A stretch of 64,000 bases of DNA from Alteribacillus sp. YIM 98480 (GCF_009765375.1 NZ_VTOK01000001.1:310001-374000), one strand, 5' to 3'. Counted from the first letter of the stretch, positions 27,815-36,863 are shown. Numbers and translations: made by a program. Notes: a model not told the origin generated them from the letters alone.

Positions 27815-28378
27815 TTAAAATTTGCTTTTCGTACCGCTGCTGTATGCATGGGGATACATATGGGTATTTTGAGTCTGATGGGAGGAAAACGTATTATATA
27901 CCGTATTTTGTTTTTCTTCATCGGCTTCGACCAAAACGAGAATGTGGTTGTTTTTTAAATAATCCTCATAGTCTTTCGCGTGTTCTTCTGGAATGCCGGC
28001 CCCAACAAATGCTCCGACAAGACCGCCGCCACCAGCGCCAACGCCGGCGCCGGTTAATGCAGAAGCAATTGGTCCAGCACCTGCTATAGGTCCGATCCCA
28101 GGTATAGCTAATAAGCTTAAACCAATAACTGCGCCTAGTACGCCGCCGCTTCCTGCACCTAACCCGGCACCTTTACCAACACTTTTGCTTTTTCCACTTT
28201 TGGTACTGTCATCTACTGACGTTGTACCTGTTTTGTTTTCTAGTGCGTCAAGGTCATTTTGATTTTTAGAGAAGACCGAAATGTCTTCTGTCCTATAACC
28301 TTCCGATTTTAATGCCTCAATGGCGTTAACAGCATCTACTTGATCTTTAAAAACACCGCCGACAATTTTTTTGTGCAT
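27815..28378 (-). CDS. General stress protein, YflT/GSP17M family with glycine-rich insert
   Basis: 187 residues. The N-terminal half (about 1-45), KIVGGVFKDQVDAVNAIEALKSEG in pieces and EDISVFSKN, is the YflT domain of heat-induced stress protein 17M. A glycine-zipper-like hydrophobic segment (about 70-135), rich in GxGxG, follows; then a conserved end with PEEHAKDYEDYLKNNHILVLV. The long insert suggests membrane association. The start at 28378 uses GAAGGAGG; an upstream GTG-type extension is unlikely. A sigma-B-like promoter precedes it. Confidence 0.78.
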   Translation of the reverse strand: MHKKIVGGVFKDQVDAVNAIEALKSEGYRTEDISVFSKNQNDLDALENKTGTTSVDDSTKSGKSKSVGKGAGLGAGSGGVLGAVIGLSLLAIPGIGPIAGAGPIASALTGAGVGAGGGGLVGAFVGAGIPEEHAKDYEDYLKNNHILVLVEADEEKQNTVYNTFSSHQTQNTHMYPHAYSSGTKSKF

Positions 28379-28421
28379 CGATGATACCTCCTTCTTTTCA
28401 TGTAGGTATTCATTCATGCTG

Positions 28422-28448
28422 ATTCCCGGATCAGTGCCTCATTAAAAC
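28422..28448 (-). promoter_or_regulatory. Sigma-B-like promoter for the YflT-like gene
   Basis: On the minus strand GTTTTA, 15-bp spacer, GGGAAT, ending about 44 bp before the start codon. It resembles GTTTAA-N12-15-GGGTAT and agrees with the stress-protein family. Confidence 0.5.
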
Positions 28449-28453
28449 CTAAT

Positions 28454-28828
28454 TTATTGGGTATCCATACGAAGTTTATTATTTGCCGGAAGGACATGCG
28501 TTGCCAGAAAGGAATGAAAATAATATTCTCCAAACGCTAAAACTGCTGCAGAAATTAAAGCTGCTAACGTTGAAGGTGTACCTGGCTCAAAGACAGCCAT
28601 GCCGACAAACCAAATAATAAGAAAAGCAAGTACAAAGTCAGCTATAACGGCAGGCATATTTTTAATTTTTGGCATTATAAACAGATCTCCTGGATAAGAA
28701 ACGGCACCAATAATGACTGTTAAAAGAAGAACTTTCCAAAATGCAACCCCAAAGCCGATGGTAAGAATAAGAAAAAGGCCAACCAGTGTCATTATTCCTT
28801 TAAAAGCTAATGCTTTCGCGTGTTCCAA
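28454..28828 (-). CDS. YndM-like DUF2512 membrane protein
   Basis: 124 residues with four hydrophobic helices (about 10-28, 30-50, 60-80, 85-105). GDLFIMPKIKNMPAVIADFVLAF matches the DUF2512/YndM family in parts, usually somewhat longer. Function unknown. The start is TTG at 28828 behind GGAGGG. It lies upstream of the YflT-like gene in the same direction. Confidence 0.7.
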   Translation of the reverse strand: MEHAKALAFKGIMTLVGLFLILTIGFGVAFWKVLLLTVIIGAVSYPGDLFIMPKIKNMPAVIADFVLAFLIIWFVGMAVFEPGTPSTLAALISAAVLAFGEYYFHSFLATHVLPANNKLRMDTQ

Positions 28829-28933
28829 ATGATTCCCTCCTCTCTTTTGATAGAACTATTATCTTCTTTATTTTTTCAAAAAATATTCTTTTCATTCCTA
28901 TTGCCAAAGAAAAGGCGTAGTTAAACAACCTAG

Positions 28934-28976
28934 CAAAAAAAACGGACAATCGGGAAGAATGACCCATTTGTCCGTT
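28934..28976 (-). terminator. Terminator of the fatty-acid desaturase gene
   Basis: AACGGACAA (28941-28949) and TTGTCCGTT (28968-28976) pair, with an inner GGG/CCC stem; on the minus strand eight T residues follow. Confidence 0.75.
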
Positions 28977-29041
28977 ACTTTGCTTATATTAATTTTTTTG
29001 TCTTTTGATAATGTTTAATTTGTTAAAAAGTACAAGCTAAA

Positions 29042-30169
29042 CTAGGACTTTCCCCATTTGGATTTAGCGGTAAGCTGAGTTTTTCTGGTGTTGATTCTTT
29101 TAGGATTCAGTCCGTGTCCTAAAGATCCGTAAGATTTACTGGTATGAGGATCAACGAGCTGATTTTGGTCAAAATAAACACGCGGTGTTTGCCAAAGGGC
29201 TTTTAAGGCCTCACTCATAGGCATTTCATGATAACGCTCGGGCCACATTTTTTTGATTTGTTCTTTTACAAGCGGGTAATATTTTGAGCTCATGCCTGGA
29301 AACAAATGATGTTCCGTGTGGTACGAAAAATTAAAATGGAGTACATCAACCCATTTTGGAACCGTGACTGTTAAGCTGTTGGCTAAAGGATCGTTGACTG
29401 GAACTAAAGGATTCAGCCGGTGATTTGTCGAAATATATGCCATAACAATAAAGTTGGCAATTAATAATGGAATGAAAAAGGCAAAGATCCACTTTTCAAA
29501 ACCCATAATAAACAATAGTCCAATCCAGCTTGCCCATGGGACCACGGTTTGCAGAAGCACTTCTGGCTGTTTTTTCGGTTTAAACTCTTTAATGTATATC
29601 ACTAACATTTTCAGCGAATGTGCAGTAAACTGAATGCTTAAAGAAGCAAAAGCAAAAAAAGCACGAACAAACAGCGGGAGGCGGTACACGGAACGAAATA
29701 CTTTCATTTTTGAAATTTTCTCGAGTGTAGGCCATGCATCCGGATCATGTTCATCGTGCTGTGTGTGAACATGGTGGGTTAAATTGTGCCATTTTCGCCA
29801 GATTTTTGGACTGACACTTAAAGGCCAAAAAGCTATAGCTCCTAAAATATCACGGAGCAGTGCTTTTCGAATTACCGTTCCATGCAGGATTTCGTGTCCC
29901 AAAAATCCTAATGCTGCGAAACTTGCCCCAATAATAAAGGAAAAAATAATATTAACGAGCGGATGGATGTTGAAAAGTCCGATCATTAAAAAACAAATAA
30001 CAACAACAATCAAATATGCTAAACCGCCAAACAGGCGGGCAGGCACAGGTTTAAATGCTTCTTTCGGTAAATGCTTCTTTACATGTTTTGCATATACCGC
30101 AAATTTCTCGAGTTCACTCACGAGGATGCTCCCTTCATGACGTTTTAAAGGATTGAAATTCATTTCCAT
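29042..30169 (-). CDS. Membrane fatty-acid desaturase
   Basis: Di-iron acyl-lipid desaturase, 375 residues. Three histidine boxes are seen: HEILHG (about 93), HNLTHHVHTQHDEH (about 127-140) and HTEHHLFPGM (about 284). Hydrophobic pairs at about 45-90 and 195-245 form the membrane part. It likely introduces double bonds into membrane lipids under cold or salt stress. A short nucleotide copy of the gene's 3' end is found at 36819-36863. The ribosome site is weak, so the true start may be ATG 30163. Confidence 0.87.
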   Translation of the reverse strand: MEMNFNPLKRHEGSILVSELEKFAVYAKHVKKHLPKEAFKPVPARLFGGLAYLIVVVICFLMIGLFNIHPLVNIIFSFIIGASFAALGFLGHEILHGTVIRKALLRDILGAIAFWPLSVSPKIWRKWHNLTHHVHTQHDEHDPDAWPTLEKISKMKVFRSVYRLPLFVRAFFAFASLSIQFTAHSLKMLVIYIKEFKPKKQPEVLLQTVVPWASWIGLLFIMGFEKWIFAFFIPLLIANFIVMAYISTNHRLNPLVPVNDPLANSLTVTVPKWVDVLHFNFSYHTEHHLFPGMSSKYYPLVKEQIKKMWPERYHEMPMSEALKALWQTPRVYFDQNQLVDPHTSKSYGSLGHGLNPKRINTRKTQLTAKSKWGKS

Positions 30170-30332
30170 AAAAACGTTTTCGTCTCATTAAGCGTACACC
30201 GGCTCGCTATACACGTCAATGGATATTACTACCTGGTATTAAAACTTACTTCTAAAAAGCTTATAAATCAATGTATTGAAAGCTTGTGAAAAAGGGAAGA
30301 AATATAGAAACGAAAAGGAAGGAGTCGAATAT

Positions 30333-30980
30333 ATGACGAAACCCTTCATTCAAAATCATCATTTAAATGTTATTAAAAACAAAGGCCGCCATGTTCAGTA
30401 CTGTTTTCATGATATAGAGGATGCAAGCGTTCTTCAGGCTGTCAAAGGACAAGCAGCTGATCAAGTAAAACAAGCGTTTTCTGAATTGAAAGGTGAAGAA
30501 GCGGAAGTAATTGATCCGCTTTCTGACGTAAAAACAAGCATTGAAGTTGAAGCATTTATCGGATCTATTTATCCATATGTAAAGCCATTCCCCGCAGTTG
30601 ATCATACCCAGATTAAAGAGCTGTTTCCAAACAATAAAAAAATGCAGCTTCCTAATTTAGAGAACACTGATTTTTCCTATCTTACCTATCTTGGCTGGAA
30701 TGACACTGGCCAGCGTAAAAAATACATGGTATATGAATTTGACGGGAAATTAGTTGGTATTGAAGGACGGTATACTCCGCCAACACAAAGGAACTACTGC
30801 TATTTCTGCAATGAATTAACTCCTGTTCACCTTGTAAGTATACGAACAGATGAAACTTCAACCGATAACCCCGATTACTACCGGTCTATCGGTCAGTATA
30901 TATGTAAGGACAGTGATGAGTGCAATAAAAATATAACCGACGTAACTGCGCTGGAGTCTTTTATCCAAAAAGTAATATAA
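30333..30980 (+). CDS. FusB/FusC-type elongation factor G-binding protein
   Basis: 215 residues. The C-terminal half has the four-cysteine treble-clef zinc site of this family: NYCYFCNEL (about 153-161) and GQYICKDSDECNKNITD (about 187-203). The N-terminal helical half is variable. Such proteins bind EF-G on the ribosome and can confer fusidic-acid tolerance; chromosomal copies in bacilli are common. The start ATG 30333 is chosen from AAGGAAGGAG. A terminator follows at once. Confidence 0.8.
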   Translation: MTKPFIQNHHLNVIKNKGRHVQYCFHDIEDASVLQAVKGQAADQVKQAFSELKGEEAEVIDPLSDVKTSIEVEAFIGSIYPYVKPFPAVDHTQIKELFPNNKKMQLPNLENTDFSYLTYLGWNDTGQRKKYMVYEFDGKLVGIEGRYTPPTQRNYCYFCNELTPVHLVSIRTDETSTDNPDYYRSIGQYICKDSDECNKNITDVTALESFIQKVI

Positions 30981-30994
30981 AAAAACATGGAGAA

Positions 30995-31030
30995 GCGGAC
31001 AAACGAAATACTTTCTTTGTCCGCGTTTTC
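30995..31030 (+). terminator. Terminator after the FusB-type gene
   Basis: GCGGACAAA (30995-31003) pairs with TTTGTCCGC (31016-31024), followed by GTTTTC. A further palindromic stretch CTTTTTCCTTAGGGAAAAAG lies at about 31041-31060, before the next gene; it may be an operator. Confidence 0.7.
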
Positions 31031-31161
31031 TATTCCTTGAACTTTTTCCTTAGGGAAAAAGGGTGTTAACTTTTCTGTCAAAAAACATTTTTTTCTTCCT
31101 GCTTTTTGCAACAATGAAATGAAAGAGAGGAAATTTTATTTTGCTAGGGAGTGGGAGAGTT

Positions 31162-32349
31162 ATGACAGAGAAAAAAGTTCAAGGTCAAATTTCGGCATTG
31201 GTTCTGTCTACATTAGCAATGATCGTTTCATTTGCTGTATGGTCTGTCATTGCACCAATAGCTACAGATTTACAAAACATATATGAATTAAGTGAAATAG
31301 AAAAAAGTCTTCTTGTTGTCACTCCTGTTGTACTGGGGTCGATTATGCGGGTTCCGATGGGGATTTTAACCGATCGCTTTGGAGGCAGAAAAGTATACAC
31401 CGTTACCATGTTAACTTTGGTGCTTCCTATGACAGCGGCAGGATTCGTACATTCATATTCGCTTCTCTTATTTTTGACATTCTTAATCGGAATGGCAGGC
31501 ACTACTTTTGCGATTGCCGTTACTTATGTGACGAGATGGTTCCCGCCAGAAAAGCAAGGGCTCGCTCTTGGTATTACGGGGATGGGAAACCTCGGGACGG
31601 CGGTAGCAAGTTTTACTGTACCTTCTATTTATACGTATTTAGGTCTAAGCTGGGTATTCTGGATTTTAGCCGTTGCGATAGGGGCTATGGCACTCATCTT
31701 TTGGATGGGTACAAAAGAATTACCAAAACCAAAAGAAGTAAAAACGTTGAAAGATTCTTTATCTGTCGTTAAACATAAACAAACATGGGTGTTATCGCTG
31801 TTTTATTTTCTAACGTTCGGTGGATTTATCGCTTTTAGCTTGTACTTGCCGGCTATTTTACAAGAAACATATCAATTTTCAGCAGTTCACGCAGGGTTGA
31901 TCGTTGCCGGATTTGTCGTTGTTGCCACATGTATCCGGCCATTAGGCGGATACCTTGGAGATAAATTTAAACCACTAAGAGTGTTAAGATGGCTCTTCAT
32001 CGGAATTGTCATTTGTGCGTGTGCTATGACAATTACCGGGGGAACATTCACTTTTTTCGGGATAAGCTGTGCAGTCATGGCTGCTTTACTTGGAGCTGGA
32101 AACGGAGCTGTATTTAAGCTTGTTCCAGAAGTGTCTCCTAATAATACAGGTGCGGTAACAGGAATTGTCAGTGCCATCGGCGGGGTAGGCGGATTCTTTC
32201 CTCCGGTTGCACTAGGAGTAATAAAAGGATTTACCGGAGGATATGGTTTAGGATTTCTATTACTCGCTGTTTTCACGGCCGGTTGTTTAGTAGTGATCAG
32301 TAATTTATATAGAAATAATTTAAAAGAAAGGAACGTACTGTACCAATAA
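31162..32349 (+). CDS. MFS transporter of the nitrate/nitrite (NarK/NasA) family
   Basis: About 395 residues and 12 membrane helices. RVPMGILTDRFGGRKVYT (about 58-75) is the cytoplasmic MFS loop in the form used by nitrate/nitrite porters. AVMAALLGAGNGAVFKLVPE (about 310) resembles the second nitrate signature. Import of nitrate or export of nitrite is likely. No nitrate-reductase genes are in the window. Start is either ATG 31162 or TTG 31141; both have purine-rich sites. Confidence 0.75.
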   Translation: MTEKKVQGQISALVLSTLAMIVSFAVWSVIAPIATDLQNIYELSEIEKSLLVVTPVVLGSIMRVPMGILTDRFGGRKVYTVTMLTLVLPMTAAGFVHSYSLLLFLTFLIGMAGTTFAIAVTYVTRWFPPEKQGLALGITGMGNLGTAVASFTVPSIYTYLGLSWVFWILAVAIGAMALIFWMGTKELPKPKEVKTLKDSLSVVKHKQTWVLSLFYFLTFGGFIAFSLYLPAILQETYQFSAVHAGLIVAGFVVVATCIRPLGGYLGDKFKPLRVLRWLFIGIVICACAMTITGGTFTFFGISCAVMAALLGAGNGAVFKLVPEVSPNNTGAVTGIVSAIGGVGGFFPPVALGVIKGFTGGYGLGFLLLAVFTAGCLVVISNLYRNNLKERNVLYQ

Positions 32350-32396
32350 AATCTATAAGATGTGTTATACTTTTGGAAAAATAAGGGAAGTACCAC

Positions 32397-32440
32397 GGTC
32401 CAATCATTTTTCATAAGATGGTTGGGCCATTTTAACTTTT
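32397..32440 (+). terminator. Terminator after the nitrate-type transporter
   Basis: GGTCCAATCAT (32397-32407) pairs with ATGGTTGGGCC (32418-32428), followed by ATTTTAACTTTTT. Confidence 0.7.
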
Positions 32441-32547
32441 TAGTAGAGAACTTAGAATAGGGGAGAAATCTGCGAAAAGGACACTTCACAAGCAGCTGAA
32501 GTATTCATTGAAGTGCAGTATCCTATTCTTCGTAATTGAAATCAGCT

Positions 32548-33987
32548 CTATCCTTTCATCCGTATTTCTTTTAAATAATTTATAATGTCTTTTATTATTT
32601 TTATTCCACGTTCCATTTGAGCGTAGTTCGGGTAGGCGAAGGAAAAACGAACGGACGTGTTTTTTTCATCGTGATATATAGATCCAGGGTTAAGAAGCAC
32701 ACCTTGTTTAAAAGCGGCAGCAAACAACTTTTTTGATGCAATGGAGTAGAAGTGAACATAAATGAAGAACCCGCCAGCTGGAATTTCCCAATATGCTTCT
32801 TCTTTAAAGTTTTGATGTAATAGGTCTAATAAATAGTTTCTTTTTTGAAGCAGTTTGTGACGGATTTTATGCATGTGCTCTTCGTACAAGCCGGATGTCA
32901 GCAGATGTTCGGCTACAAGCTGGGAGACAAAGCTTGTGCCGTAATCCATTTGCATCCGAATATCTGCAAGTCGTTTTACGACATCCTCTGGTCCGGTCAT
33001 CCAGCCTATTCTAAGGCCCGGGTCCACTGTTTTAGAAAAACTGCCGATATGCAGCACGCGTCCCTGTGTATCTAACGCTTTAAGAGCAGGCGGTGGAGGT
33101 GTTTCGAGCCAAAGATCATGATATATATCATCTTCAATAACAGGCTGTTGAAATTCATTACAGGTGCAGAGTAAAGCTTTTCTTCTATCTAATGGCATGG
33201 TGGTCCCGGTTGGATTATGAAAAGTTGGGTTTGTATATAGTATAGATTTATTTTTTCTCCAATGCTGCTTTTCTAAAAGTTTTGTTTGAAGTCCGGCCTT
33301 GTCCATTGCAATCCCCTGCAGATGCATGCCGGCTGATCGAAACAGGGGAAGTGAATATAAATAAGATGGCTGTTCTAAAAACACGGTAGAGTCAGGCTGG
33401 AGAACTCCTAAAGAAATCAGCTGCAGTGCTTGTAGTGATCCTGAAACAATTAATATGGAGTCCGGACTGGCTGAAATCCCGCGACTACTAAGATGGTCGC
33501 TAACCGCTTTTCGTAACGAATATTTTCCCCTGCCATCGCCGTATCCGAAATAGCCTATTTCGTTACCAGCTTTTTTAAAAACCTTACCAAGTGCCTTTGC
33601 TGGATGAAGTTCCGGCCCCATCTCTCCTTTACTAATCGGCAAAAAGGAATGATTCGTTTCTGCTTGGTTTATTTTTTGAACCAAAGGATCATTGGATGGT
33701 TGTACTGACCATCGAACCTGTTCATTCCAAGCAGGAGTACTTGCAGCCATCGACTGCCATGCATTTAAAACGACTGTTGTGGAGCTTCCCATTTTCCCTT
33801 CCACTATTCCTTGTGCTTTTAATTCATCTAATGCCGCAATAACGGTACTACGGTTTACTTTAAATGCCGCAGCCAGTGATCGCTGAGAAGGGATCCGGCT
33901 TCCCGGAGGCCATTCTCCATTTTGGATTTTCTCTTTTATAGATTCTTGAATGATAAAATGTTTCGGTTTTTGTGTTCTATGACCCAT
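32548..33987 (-). CDS. MocR-family regulator (GntR HTH fused to aminotransferase domain)
   Basis: About 479 residues. A GntR winged helix (about 1-75) includes SRIPSQRSLAAAFKVNRSTVIAALDELKAQG in pieces. A fold-type-I aminotransferase domain follows (about 120-475), with YTNPTFHNPTG, VIEDDIYHDLW and GSFSKTVDPGLRIGW, the last carrying the PLP lysine. MocR proteins sense PLP or amino-acid adducts and usually control a divergent gene; here that is the EamA transporter 107 bp away. The start 33987 is chosen from AAAGGAG; the longer frame to 34062 covers the intergenic region. Confidence 0.87.
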   Translation of the reverse strand: MGHRTQKPKHFIIQESIKEKIQNGEWPPGSRIPSQRSLAAAFKVNRSTVIAALDELKAQGIVEGKMGSSTTVVLNAWQSMAASTPAWNEQVRWSVQPSNDPLVQKINQAETNHSFLPISKGEMGPELHPAKALGKVFKKAGNEIGYFGYGDGRGKYSLRKAVSDHLSSRGISASPDSILIVSGSLQALQLISLGVLQPDSTVFLEQPSYLYSLPLFRSAGMHLQGIAMDKAGLQTKLLEKQHWRKNKSILYTNPTFHNPTGTTMPLDRRKALLCTCNEFQQPVIEDDIYHDLWLETPPPPALKALDTQGRVLHIGSFSKTVDPGLRIGWMTGPEDVVKRLADIRMQMDYGTSFVSQLVAEHLLTSGLYEEHMHKIRHKLLQKRNYLLDLLHQNFKEEAYWEIPAGGFFIYVHFYSIASKKLFAAAFKQGVLLNPGSIYHDEKNTSVRFSFAYPNYAQMERGIKIIKDIINYLKEIRMKG

Positions 33988-34094
33988 AGTATACTCCTTT
34001 GATTGGTTGGTTCTAATAAATGAAAAGTGGTTGGAGCTATTCGCGGCTGCTTTATTTATCATAAATTATATCAATATTTATGGTGAAAGGAAGA

Positions 34095-35000
34095 ATGAAG
34101 TTGCGTTACAATGTTTTGTTTGCTTATAGCTTAGCTGTCATTCTATGGGCGTCTGCCTTTCCGGGTATTCGAGTTGGCTTAGAATCATACGGCCCTTTTC
34201 ATCTCGCTTTATTACGTATGCTCATTGGTTCTTTAGGATTGTTGATTTTTGCGGTAGTCGTCAATATGAGATGGCCTGATAAAAGAGATATTCCCGCAAT
34301 TTTACTATTCGGTTTTTTTGGTTTTACGATGTACCATACTTTATTAAATGTTGGAGAACGAACCGTTGATGCAGGAGCGGCCAGTTTGATTGTATCGACA
34401 ACTCCGATATTGTCTGCCTTATTAGCTTCATTCTTTTTAAAAGAAAGGTTTCATCATACAGGGTGGATTGGTTCAATTACTGCTTTCCTTGGGGTTAGTC
34501 TTATATCATTCGGCACAGGTGGAAAAATCCATTTTGAGATTGGTGTACTCTTCATATTAATAGGAGCTTTAGGAGAAAGTATCTATTTTGTTTTTCAAGT
34601 ACCGTATTTACGAAAATATGGATTCTTGCCGTTTACCACCTATACGATTTTATCTGGTACGCTGTTTATGCTGTTGTTTTCTCCAGGGTTATGGACGGCT
34701 GTCCAACAATCATCGCTTGAAAGCACGCTTACTGTTATCTATTTAGGGTTGCTTCCTACAGTGATTCCTTATTTTGCGATTGCGTATGCCACATCGAAAC
34801 ACGGGGCATCTGAAGCTACAAGTTCACTATACTTAACCCCAGTTTTAGCCATCTTCATCTCATGGCTATGGCTTGGGGAGGTTCCAGCTATTTTGTCTGT
34901 TATTGGCGGTGCATTTGCATTAATAGGAGTGTCTATGACGACATGGACAGCTTTCAAACACTCGCCTTTACAACGTAAGAGAATAAAGGAGAACTATTAA
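34095..35000 (+). CDS. EamA-family transporter paired with MocR
   Basis: About 301 residues and ten membrane helices with two EamA repeats. AVILWASAFPGIRVGLESYGP at the N-terminus and YLTPVLAIFISWLWLGE (about 250-266) are typical. Probably an amino-acid or metabolite exporter, judged by the divergent MocR regulator. The shared intergenic region holds repeated TGGTTGG elements that may be the regulator's sites. ATG 34095 follows GAAAGGAAG. Confidence 0.82.
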   Translation: MKLRYNVLFAYSLAVILWASAFPGIRVGLESYGPFHLALLRMLIGSLGLLIFAVVVNMRWPDKRDIPAILLFGFFGFTMYHTLLNVGERTVDAGAASLIVSTTPILSALLASFFLKERFHHTGWIGSITAFLGVSLISFGTGGKIHFEIGVLFILIGALGESIYFVFQVPYLRKYGFLPFTTYTILSGTLFMLLFSPGLWTAVQQSSLESTLTVIYLGLLPTVIPYFAIAYATSKHGASEATSSLYLTPVLAIFISWLWLGEVPAILSVIGGAFALIGVSMTTWTAFKHSPLQRKRIKENY

Positions 35001-35095
35001 GACGAGAAGAAGGGTCCTGGAGTCTTATCGTCATACTATATAAACAGGATTCGTTTGTAAAAGGAATGATAAACCAATAAGGAAGGTGTTTGAAA

Positions 35096-35659
35096 ATGAA
35101 AGCAGCATTTATTCTATTTGATCAATTAACGTCTCTAGATTTCATTGGATTTTATGATGGATTGACCAGACTAAAAACGATGAATTATAAAAGCGACTTA
35201 AGTTGGGACCTTTGTGGATTAAATGAGGAAATAACAGATGATCGAGGTATAACCTTCAAAATAAATAAGCTGCAACCGGATCTTTCCGAGTATGATCTAA
35301 TTTTTATCCCTGGAGGCATGGGAACGAGAAGGCTGAGAAATGATGCGGAATTTATTGAATGGCTAAAAACAGCAGAAAACGTTCCATATAAATTGTCAGT
35401 TTGCACGGGGGCTTTGCTTCTGGGCGCTGCGGGCTTCTTAAAAGAAAAAGCAGCAACTACACATCCTAACGCGTATGAACTTTTAAAATCATATACAAAC
35501 CAAGTGAAAGAGGAACGAATAGTAAAAGACGGTAACATTATTACTGGGGGTGGTGTTGCTGCTTCTGTTGATCTCGGTCTTTATGCATGCGAATGCTTCT
35601 CCGGGAGCGAGGCAGCACAGAAAATAAAAAAACAAATGGACTATCCTTACTACGAATAA
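35096..35659 (+). CDS. DJ-1/PfpI-family protein
   Basis: 187 residues, DJ-1/ThiJ fold. The nucleophile elbow SVCTGALLLGAAG has the conserved cysteine (about 102), and FIPGGMG (about 65-71) carries the neighbouring loop; TTHPNA follows. Nearest in style to isocyanide hydratase and the ligand domain of AraC regulators, but no HTH is present. Ribosome site GGAAGGTG. A good terminator follows. Confidence 0.78.
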   Translation: MKAAFILFDQLTSLDFIGFYDGLTRLKTMNYKSDLSWDLCGLNEEITDDRGITFKINKLQPDLSEYDLIFIPGGMGTRRLRNDAEFIEWLKTAENVPYKLSVCTGALLLGAAGFLKEKAATTHPNAYELLKSYTNQVKEERIVKDGNIITGGGVAASVDLGLYACECFSGSEAAQKIKKQMDYPYYE

Positions 35660-35726
35660 TACTAACTTTCGATTTATTCCTACAGCAAAGCATTTCTTAA
35701 ACATAAAAAATCAAAGTAAACTTATT

Positions 35727-35759
35727 AAAGTCAGGTTGTATTCTTACCTGACTTTTTTC
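35727..35759 (+). terminator. Terminator after the DJ-1 gene
   Basis: AAAGTCAGGT (35727-35736) and ACCTGACTTT (35746-35755) are exact inverted repeats, followed by TTTT. Confidence 0.78.
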
Positions 35760-35822
35760 TCTGTTGGGAAATATAACAACTTGCAAATCGGAGAACTTTC
35801 TCGCATTTCGAAGCGTGGCTGC

Positions 35823-36101
35823 CCCAAGTTTCTTCCTTATCAAGCTTTTATTGATTCATTAGTCAACATACCAGGCCCGGCATTATTAGGGTTATCTCTT
35901 GGTATTATGATCATAAGCGATCTTACAGGTTCTGCTTCCGGGGGTCTTGATTCTTTGCCGTATAACGGTTATGTAGTGACAACCGTACGCGCAATATGCA
36001 GTGAAACACATAGGCGTTCGTATAAACCTATCTTTCTAGTAAGTGTTATCCTTCCAATGATTGCTATGATATTGGCTGTTGTTCTTTACTCTGTATTTTA
36101 A
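35823..36101 (+). pseudogene. GntP-family permease remnant
   Basis: The frame keeps the GntP pattern LGIMIISDLTGSASGGL joined directly to LDSLPYNGYVVTT and the end RRSYKPIFLVSVILPMIAM. In intact gluconate/citrate-type GntP permeases a stretch of about 45 residues lies between two SGGL-like repeats; here it is gone in frame. The N-terminal about 300 residues are also missing. The frame starts inside a terminator and has no ribosome site. This is a decayed gene, not a small protein. Confidence 0.65.
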
Positions 36102-36358
36102 TTTTAAATAAGAAAGAGGGCAGGCTGTAAGAAGTGTTGATTTAAGGAAAGTGTGGGTTAGGGCGTTCTTCCTATTGGATAAATCTAAGACGTATGTAAC
36201 AATTTATATAACTATTGTTTAAATTCCCTGTAAACAAGGGAAAAAGAAAAAAGGATATAAAGGGGAATTCTATCTTATGGGGAAATGAAAACGTGCTGCG
36301 AAAAACAAGTGAAGGGGGAGTCATTCACTAAGAATTTGGAAAGAAGGAGCGCATGTAA

Positions 36359-36547
36359 ATGTCATCATCACTTCGAGAAGAACTCCACTCACTCATCGAC
36401 AGCCTTCCCGAAGAAAGCCTGTTAGAAATCTATATCAGCTTATGGCAGTACAAAGAAGAAGAAGAAAAAGAATTGAACGAAGAAGCAAAAAAAGAAGTAC
36501 AAGAGTCGAGATATGAGAGAAAAATACGTGCGGACAAAGGGGTGTGA
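36359..36547 (+). CDS. Small acidic protein of unknown function (62 aa)
   Basis: A strong GAAGGAG site precedes the ATG, and a terminator overlaps the stop, so this is a real monocistronic gene. The N-terminal LREELHSLIDSLPEESLLEIY resembles the short helical DUF2281-type or antitoxin-like motif in parts. Residues 30-60 are Glu/Lys-rich and probably helical. No toxin-like partner is adjacent. Function unknown. Confidence 0.6.
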   Translation: MSSSLREELHSLIDSLPEESLLEIYISLWQYKEEEEKELNEEAKKEVQESRYERKIRADKGV

Positions 36548-36566
36548 TCTCTTTGTCCTTTTTTAT
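36532..36566 (+). terminator. Terminator of the 62-aa protein gene
   Basis: GGACAAAG (36532-36539) pairs with CTTTGTCC (36551-36558), followed by a T-run. The stop codon lies in the loop. Confidence 0.75.
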
Positions 36567-36745
36567 TTTTTAAGAGGGAAAAAAGGTTCATGAAATGGTA
36601 ATTACACAGAGAGGTTTGGAAAGAAATATCTTAAAAAAAAACAGCTCCCGCCGGCAAATTTCTTTGTTATTTACCTAACTTATAACTAAAAAGGAGCCTT
36701 GCTTTTTTACTCCTGTCTATACTAAAAATTTACGTTTTGTGCATA

Positions 36746-36777
36746 AAAGACTCCACAGCTGCTGGAGTCTTTTTTTG
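36746..36777 (+). terminator. Orphan terminator without an upstream ORF
   Basis: AAAGACTCCA (36746-36755) and TGGAGTCTTT (36763-36772) are exact inverted repeats, loop CAGCTGC, followed by TTTTT. The preceding 180 bp, from 36567, has no recognisable gene, so it may end a small RNA or be left from a lost gene. Confidence 0.6.
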
Positions 36778-36818
36778 AAAGGTAAGAAATTATAATGTTT
36801 AACTTAGTTAAAGGTTCA

Positions 36819-36863
36819 AAGTATAAGCTAATCTAGGGCTTCCGCCATAAGGAGTTGGCGGTA
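36819..36863 (-). pseudogene. Fragment copy of a fatty-acid desaturase 3' end
   Basis: Aligned without gaps to 29028-29072, 36 of 45 bases agree by my count. On the minus strand it reads TANSLWRKP-stop against TAKSKWGKS-stop of the desaturase. No further desaturase sequence could be traced upstream of it, so only the tail survives. The gap from 36567 to 37032 otherwise holds an orphan terminator and nothing else I can name. Confidence 0.45.

Noticed and set aside
27993-28262. Long Pro/Ala-rich frame opposite the stress gene
   Set aside because: It is the antisense of the glycine-rich segment of the YflT-like gene; composition is fully explained by that, and it has no ribosome site.
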